Under the pieces are notes generated by a model. The model was not told the origin of the DNA. It ran no database searches and worked only from the letters and a program-made list of their open reading frames with translations. A program made the translations under genes and the position numbers. Positions 57,344 through 64,000 of a stretch of 64,000 nucleotides of DNA are shown in pieces (position 1 is the first letter of the stretch; each line of letters opens with the position of its first letter). The DNA is from Ulva prolifera (lineage: Eukaryota > Chlorophyta > Ulvophyceae > Ulvales > Ulvaceae). The stretch spans positions 4,537,658 through 4,601,657 of the forward strand of contig CM041196.1 of assembly GCA_023078555.1 (NCBI GenBank), given 5' to 3'.

Positions 57344-59966
57344 CACAAAACTTTCATCCTCCTTCCCTCATGGGCAGCCCCCAAGCATGAGTGTTGTTCG
57401 CATATTGTTTCCCCAGTTCACAGAAACGTGATTCTCGTTGTCAGCTTCACTGTAATACAAGGCTGCAATTAGCAGAGCGCGAGCTCTGATCTCATCACAA
57501 TTGCCTGTGTTCCGGCATACACCTGCATCGGACACGAGGTTGAGTCGCAGGTGGCAACTCCAGCAACCGCTTGGCAGGTCTTGATCGGGCTCCACAGCGG
57601 GCCAGGAAGCGGGGTCTGGACTGCACTCCGCTGCCAGCAGTTTGAGGTCAGTACCCTAGAGGTCGGCGCACCTGCATGGCAGCCATACTGTCAGAGGCAC
57701 GCTACGTGGCAGGCGCTTCAGGCATGCAGTCAAAAGGTCCCATGCTTGTGCAGCAGCTGGGCCGGAGTGTGTGCATCGCGCTCAACCGTAGTCTTGCGGC
57801 CGCACACCTCGGCGTTTTGGAAAGGAGCACCAGCTGCGGGTTGCGCCGTTGTGTGTCAGGGCGGCGATGGTGAGCGCGGGCACTGCGGCGCTGATGCCGG
57901 CGGCGGCCGCAGTGGTGGAACATGGCGGGTTCCAGCAGCCAGCGCTCGCGGCACAACATGTGTCGGCGGCGGAAGAGTCGCCGGATGAGTGATGTGTTGG
58001 GCGGCGTGGTGGCGGGCGTGGGGCCTGCATCCACGGCGCAGCGATGGTGCCCTGCGAACGAATCCGTGACATCGCCAAATGGACCACAACGCTGTTAGAC
58101 ATGTACAGTGGCAGTTCCGAAGGAGTGGTGGGACACGTGCCGGCGGTGGCAGGCTCATGGGAACATCCCCAGTGGCACGCACCAATTGCGAGCCTCGGGG
58201 GGACCTGGCCTTGTAGCTGCCCACAGGCTGGTTCCACGCTACGGCTTCGCATCCGCGAAGCGGAGGGTGGGGGGTGCCCTGTGCGATGGCCGTTCCATGT
58301 ATTCGTTCAGGTCCTCTTCCCGAAGCTGTGCAGGCACAGCTCTGATGCTATGCTGTGCAGCCAGTCTGTGTGAGTGCCACGCAGCACGCAGCACGCAGAG
58401 CATGCGATGGTCACCTCTCCTGCAGGCATAGGATGGCATCTCATGCATTATTTTTGGGGGTGATGGCAGTGAGGGTGTGTCGATGGCGTCTACTTGGTCC
58501 ATTCTTCGCCCTACGTATAGGTCATGACATATGAAATTATGGCAAGCCCTTCAAGATCAACATGCTGCACTGTCTACCGTCCATGGTACATTGGTCTGCG
58601 GGCTAGGATCACAGGCCTGAAACGAGGCGTGGTGACGCAGAGCTCTTCTGGCAGTGCATCTGACGTGGCATGTGTACATCACAGGGGTACAGGTGTGTCC
58701 TACAGAAACCCCAGAATCATTGTAACAGTGTCTGAACAGCTGTAATCTTGGCACACCTGATGCCACCAGGTCCCAATTCCACGCCAACTCCAGTGTTGGA
58801 GACATTGCTGGCCTTGACTCTCGGGGCAGAATACTTGTCACAGATTCAACGATGATTTTCAAACTGCACGCTTTGATACCTAGTGATGCCAGCTGAATGC
58901 AACACCACGTCAGTTCTGAGGACTCGCAACGTGCTCCTCAGCTTGTCAAGCAAGGTTGACGGGCCGCCAAATCACGACATGTGCCAAGATCTAGTTGTTG
59001 TTTGATGCCTGACATTTCGGCCCACATGAAAAACAGATCAAGAATGTACGGTCTCAGGGAGCAGGTTGCTACAGCGAGCGCGGATATCTTCGCATGCGCA
59101 GCATTACAATCAAAGCAGTGACTGAATCGTCATGCTGAGCAACGTTTTGGTTCACGCGTAAACGTGTCACTTGTGCGCTACCCACATTGGCCTGGACACT
59201 GACAGAAGCAAATGCGTGACCGACACACTTGACGACACCTTCATGTCGGGGCATCTCTGAGCCAGCGCAGGCGTTGACAGAGGTATGAACATGGCAGCAG
59301 CGCAACCAAAGAAACACTAAACACCGATGTCTTGGAACACAGGTGGCCTTCCGCCGACGTCCTTCGAAGGCGGCTCACGTTCCGTAGGTATTGGACCTTG
59401 TCGCTCGCCGATTGGTTTGGCAACTGCCATCAATGCCTGATGCAGCCCTCTGGAACTTTGGATGAATATTCATGCTGTCCTTGGTGCTAGCCAGTTACAG
59501 TCTTCACCCTGTTCACGGATGCGCGGCATTCTGACGTCTCTCCAGCTGGCGAGGGCTGCAGCACAATCGCGACAAAGAACTTACGAGCTCAAGGCTGGTT
59601 GTGCAGGAGGAGGATATCCATCTAATCTATGCAACGAACAGTCTCCTGGTCCAGAAGTATACTGAATAGCATACAGCATAGCCCAGCATGCCCATTCAGC
59701 GATCTACTGTCAAGTAGAATGATACTTCGTATTCACAAGTACAGCAGACTAAAATTTGTGAGCTGATCTTGCACACCATTCGTGTTCGGCATGTGAGCGG
59801 CAACTCATCCTCAAACATTGCATTGACATGGTTCCATCATCCTCACGCAAACAGTACATGCAGATCGCGGCACCCAGAAAAAGATGCAATGGATGGCCGT
59901 TTTGCTTAAAAACCGTCGTACTTGTGCACCAGTATTTGTGACAGCTCGGACATCACGCCAGATTGG
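57344..59966. other. Tail-to-tail spacer, unit 4
   Basis: The shortest right-arm spacer, near-identical over long stretches to unit 2 (41.4-44.37 kb); it lacks part of the 42.4-42.9 kb segment. Its first 400 bases match unit 3 better (GTCTGGACTGCACTCCGCTG at 49650 and 57614), so it is a mosaic of two spacer types. No supported gene. Confidence 0.5.
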
Positions 59967-59971
59967 TTACA
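59967..59971 (-). terminator. TGTAA polyadenylation signal, family 2 copy K
   Basis: The complement of TGTAA, about 113-117 bases after the stop, in CGTGTAACCAATC. Confidence 0.5.
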
Positions 59972-60083
59972 CGATCTGCCTGTGCACCCTTCACACTCGC
60001 CTCAGTGTGCTGTCTCACAATATACTGGATATCTAGATGCTCTATCAATTAAGAAACATCCGGAACAACCAACAACTGACGCG

Positions 60084-61837
60084 CTATGCACGTCCCTTCT
60101 TGCCCTTCTTGGCATGCTTCCCCTTCTTCCCCTGCCTTGCAGCTTTGCTCCTCTTCTTCCCCGCCCCACCCTTCTTCCTGCTGCTGTGTTGCTTGGTGGT
60201 GTTGTCTTGTCCATTCGCAGCACCCACATGAGAGGTGGCAGAGTCCCCAACTTGTGCAGCAGGCGCGAACAGGTCTGAAGAGAATACATCTGCCTCGGGC
60301 GACAGCGGGAACTCAGGCACCTGGCCTGCAAGCGAGCGGCGGACGAGTGGCACTTCAGCTTCTGTTGAATCATTCGGCATTTCGAGCCAGTTCTTCGAGG
60401 TGCATTCATCGGCAGCGCCGATATCAAGGTCGGCAGGGCAGGCAGCCTTGCCGCTGATTGAGGCGATGAAGCCCGCTGCAGCTGCAAAGGCTTCTTGAGA
60501 GTCGGTCGTATGTGGCTCCACGATGGATGACGTTGACTCAGAGAATGCAGAGCTGTTGACGGCGTCATCACTTCCATCGACACCATCCATGAACTCCTCA
60601 GCAGAGGAATCACAGCACTCGACCACGAACAACTCGCACAGGGCATCCACCTCAGCGCCAACGTCCTCGTCTGACACACAGGCCTCCTCGATGTCCAGCT
60701 CCTGCACACCCCACCCCATGCCGTGACGATGATGACAAAGGCACAAGTACCCGGGCGAAATCGCTGCATGCAAAGCTGTGCACCAACACGTCCAAGTATG
60801 CATCATCACAGACAGTCATAAGGGTATGAAGACTACAAGCATTCGCAAGGTATGCAGAAATACACAAAAAAAAAAAAGTCACAAAGTGTACATACCTCGG
60901 TGGCATCAGAAATGGCAACCTTGCTTGCGGAGCCAGCCAGGACAGAGTCGACCGCGGCCTGCACCATGTTGGCCACACACTCCCTGGCCTCTGCTTGCGC
61001 CACGACATTCTCAATGGCTGTCTTTACCAGTGTCCCCACACACGCCTTGGCTGCTTCTTCGGCGGCCAGGCGGTGCAGTGCAGCCTGAATGCCGGGGAAG
61101 CGGAAGCTCGCCTTGGTGACCTCGGTGACGTCGGTGCAGGGGGCCGGCACACGAGGCCGGACCGCGCCTTCAGATGCCGGGGCCCTGGCCAGAGCGGCTT
61201 CCACGACCGGGGGCAGGCGGCATGGCGCGAGAGGCCGGAGGATGGCCGAGCCGTTGGCCAGAGCTGCCTGCACACGCAGCCAGGATTGTAAGCACTTATA
61301 ATTTAGTGCTTATGATGCTCGGGCGGATGCAATCATGGCATAGACTAAATGTATGCATGTCAGATGGCACCATAGAAGGAATGCACAATACCTGCGGGAC
61401 GCGGACATCTTGCAGTTGCGCATCCATATCCGTGCCAGTAGGCCGCTTGCACCATGTGCACAAGCATGTGCACAAGCGTGTGCCATGGCAGCAGCTTTTC
61501 GTACGCATGCATGCGTGGGTGTGTACTTCGGAAGCAAAGCGGACTGACGAGTCCGAATCAGGGGCCCCACAACGCAGCGAACAGACGCAGTTCATTTGAA
61601 CCAAGCGGAAAACAATCGCATGATTCACACAGCCTAATTGGTTTTGCTTGACGTTTATGAAAGCGCTACAACCTGTAGCTACTGTGCAACGTTGTACAGC
61701 AAATAGGCCACAGCCGACATCAGGCACCGCTTGGGATCTGCAAAGAGTGAATACATAGCGTGTCGGCTTGGGTAGCATACCTTGATTTTTTTGGTGGCTG
61801 CGTTGGTGTCGGCAGCGATCATCGATGGAATAACCAT
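60084..61837 (-). CDS. Family 2 protein copy K (three exons, 348 aa)
   Basis: Exons on the minus strand: 61781-61837, 60896-61267, 60084-60701. Exons 1 and 2 resemble copy J (MVIPSMIAADTNAATKKIK; 124-codon exon 2), whereas exon 3 resembles copy I (E-E-F-M-D-G-V-D-G-S-D, V-P-L-V-R-R-S-L-A-G-Q-V-P). K is therefore a J/I mosaic. Exon 3 starts E-L-D-I-E-E where all others have V-L-D-I-E. Intron 1 is 513 bases. It faces family 1 copy F. Confidence 0.82.
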
Positions 61838-63144
61838 ACTGGATCTTTGGACGTATCAGTCGATAGAAGGTTGAGATTTGCTTGTAGCAAGTACTTGGAG
61901 CGCGAATGTACTGTGAGGCGTGCGCGGTCACCGGCGGTGCTGTATACGCTCGCTGACCTGAGGCAGGCAGCGAGCGCCAAGACATGCCAGCAATGCTCGT
62001 GCGGTGGAGCGGATCACGCAGGAACGAGTAATGCACCCTCGTAACGTGTCTCATGTGTCTCGAAGCGTCCTTGGTATGGTTGCATGCACATCCCTTCCGC
62101 GGTGCAGTCTGCAGTGGTATATGCATCGCGACCCCCGGCATTCTCCCTGTGAGCGTGCTTATTAACCGTGAAAGGCTTCACACCTGAGTCATGGTATGCA
62201 TGCTTCGCGTCGCCTGCAGTCCAGCATTTGTCCTCCCTGACGCGGTACAGGCTCATGCAGCTCAGGTACTTAGCGGTGGCACGGCTGCAGCCTGAAGTAC
62301 CCCTGCCAAAAACATTAATGGCGCAGCCAGCACAAATGAGTACCCTTGATATTGCATATAATGAGATGAGATGAGACTTGCGGCGGGCTGTGACTACTAG
62401 ACAAGTTTCAGAGCTCCTGTTTTGTGGGAACAAAGCGTCATGAACAAACGATGCATGGGATGTGCCCTGCCTCTTCTAGATCTGGCCTTACCTCAAAAGA
62501 TACAATGCTGGCCTGTAAGATGTGAACTGCCTGGGTTGAGCAGAGGCAAATTTGGCCTTTTCCGAACTCTAACATACTGCTGCCATGACAGTATGCTCAT
62601 GGAGGCATGTCTCCAGGCATCTCAGCGAGGCATACGGCAGCACAGCCATTTTACAATTGCCACAATGATCCTCCGTGACATCTTGAGCCCTGTCGCTGAT
62701 ACTAGCAGTGGCACAGTCCTGGGTCTAGAGATCAGCATGCCCTATGAGCCTGATCACAATAGATCAGAACATGTTGGTGCATTGGCGGTACCCAGCATAC
62801 ATTACTCACGGACTGGTGGTTCATGCATTGTATGTGCTTCACGGTCCCACTGCGAAGGCCTGGGGACGGTGTCATTGCGTCTGCATGACCTCGTCCTGCA
62901 TCATCGATGGGACGTGCATGCAGCGACGGCTGATACGTGTACGTATACAATGCATGTGACAGATCTCAGCCACTGAGTCTGAGGCTCAGCGCGTTCGATG
63001 AGTGCTGAGATGTCTCGGCGCGAGCTGCACGCCTCGGTCCGCCGAGCACATAAATAGCCGCGGAAGACCGCAGATGCCTCAAAACTCCTTTGCTCCAGTA
63101 CTCTCTTCCTTTTCAAACGTACCTCCAACACACCAATCGTCGAA
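61838..63144. promoter_or_regulatory. Divergent promoter region between family 2 copy K and family 1 copy F
   Basis: Family 2 side: TATA-like complement of TATACAG at 61940-61946, with a perfect 8 bp inverted repeat CGCTCGCT (61947-61954) / AGCGAGCG (61969-61976) directly next to it. Family 1 side: ATAAATAG at 63050-63057. The middle contains a copy of the 30.65-31.0 kb block. Confidence 0.68.
63050..63057 (+). promoter_or_regulatory. TATA box of family 1 copy F
   Basis: ATAAATAG, 95 bases before the ATG. Confidence 0.78.
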
Positions 63145-64000
63145 ATGGCTCTCTCGACCGTTCAGACAACACCATCTGCAGCCATCGCGCTGTCCAAGGC
63201 ACGCTCTCCTATCTATGCCATTCGCTTGCGTGGAGTGTCAATGTTTGGACTTATTGCCACTACGATTTCCTCTCCTTATCGTGAACATGTCAGGCTGCCA
63301 GTGCAAACGTGCCAGCAGATCGAGCACTGTTGCCTCTAGACAGCTGCCACCTCTTGCGTGCATACATCCCATCTATCCCGTTGAACGTCGAGCTTGCATG
63401 TTTGCTGCTCTCGTTGCGTTCGTTGCTCCGGCCCTTTGCCTGGGGCTCGTCACGCTCTCGCGTCCACTTCGCTTCCGAGTGCACCGGTACCCGTGCATGC
63501 ATGCATGTAACTCCAGACGTCCGCAGAGTCCACGCATGTTGCTGAGCACACGTCAGCATGCATGAGAAAGCTCTTCTACATTGCTGAGTGTGCCTTTCAG
63601 TTCCAGCTGTACACAATGCATGTGTGTTTGCAGGCTGCTCTGGCTGGAGCGTCGGTCTCAGCTGCCATCCTCGAGGTGGTAGGGGCAGTCTCAGCCACCA
63701 AAGGGCTGTTCAAGAAGAGCCTGCACCCCGCTATGCATGTGGCCCTGGACCGCCTGGCTGCTGAGGGGGCATGCATTGCCGCACAGGCCGCTGCTGCGGA
63801 AGAAGAAGCCCGGGAATGCGTGGAGGCGCTCGTGAAGACGGCGATTGCCAACGTCGTGGCACAGGCAGAGGCCAGGGAGTGTGTGGCCAAGATGGTGCAG
63901 GCAGCAGTCGACTCTGTCCTGGCTGGCTCTGCAAGCAAGGGTCCCAACCCCGAAGCCACAGAGGTGTGACCAGCTCTTCCTGATAGCCACGTGTCAGCAC
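63145..64000 (+). CDS. Family 1 protein copy F, cut by the window edge (exons 1-2 seen)
   Basis: Exons seen: 63145-63198 and 63634-63963; the window ends inside intron 2. Exon 1 reads MALSTVQTTPSAAIALSK, with two changes from the other copies. Intron 1 starts with GC (AAG then GCACGC), as in copy A and in no other copy. Exon 2 is the short two-repeat form (A-R-E-C-V-E-A-L-V-K, A-R-E-C-V-A-K-M-V-Q). Copies A and F thus share splice-site type and repeat number although they lie at opposite ends of the window. Confidence 0.82.

Noticed and set aside
1-64000. Search for tRNA, rRNA, CRISPR arrays, bacterial operons, telomeric repeats
   Set aside because: None recognised by eye. The repeats present are gene-family units, LTRs, homopolymers and short palindromes. 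A covariance-model scan would be decisive for small RNAs.

Overview
This is nuclear DNA of a eukaryote, most likely a green alga (Chlorophyta). The genes have short first exons and GT-AG (occasionally GC-AG) introns, clear TATA boxes about 100 bases before the start codon, A-rich bases before ATGGC starts, and TGTAA motifs 110 to 118 bases after stop codons, which is the usual chlorophyte polyadenylation signal. A Copia-type LTR fossil fits too. The species cannot be named from the window. No rRNA, tRNA, CRISPR or bacterial operon was recognised.

Three gene families fill the window; none matches a protein I can name. Family 1 (four exons, about 313-335 residues) and family 2 (three exons, about 348-353 residues) are paralogues. 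Both have a very short first exon, an alpha-helical exon with 21-residue repeats, an acidic Cys-containing middle, an R-L-A-G-Q-V-P core and a strongly basic Lys/Gly/Arg tail of about 30 residues. They occur as head-to-head pairs (family 2 on minus, family 1 on plus) sharing a 1.0-1.4 kb promoter region, and the pairs repeat with a period of about 7.3-8.3 kb from 36.5 kb to the right edge, separated by 2.9-3.5 kb tail-to-tail spacers.

At the left (1-7.56 kb) the same array runs in mirror image: the upstream region of a family 1 gene lying off the left edge, a decayed family 2 copy (898-1412), a spacer, and an intact family 1 gene on minus (4702-6354). Array sequence stops near 7.56 kb and resumes near 30.65 kb in the opposite orientation, so a 23 kb island lies between two inverted arms.

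The island holds 1.6 kb of DNA without a recognised gene, an incomplete Copia fossil on the minus strand with one LTR (9.2-14.05 kb), and a tandem cluster of four family 3 genes on the plus strand (15.16-30.45 kb). Family 3 has four exons: two for a beta-rich N-terminal region, one low-complexity exon with a nuclear-localisation-like K-R-A-R patch, and a last exon that looks like a ubiquitin-like beta-grasp domain ending in Gly-Cys at the C-terminus. Copies 1 and 2 look intact; copies 3 and 4 carry frame disruptions. A 260 bp solo LTR with a perfect 5 bp target duplication sits in an intron of copy 3.

Exon boundaries were placed by hand from splice consensus, conserved reading frame between copies and matching intron phase (all phase 0 in families 1 and 2; phases 1, 1, 2 in family 3). 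Functions are unknown; a nuclear or chromatin role for the basic-tailed families and a modifier-like role for family 3 are inferences only.
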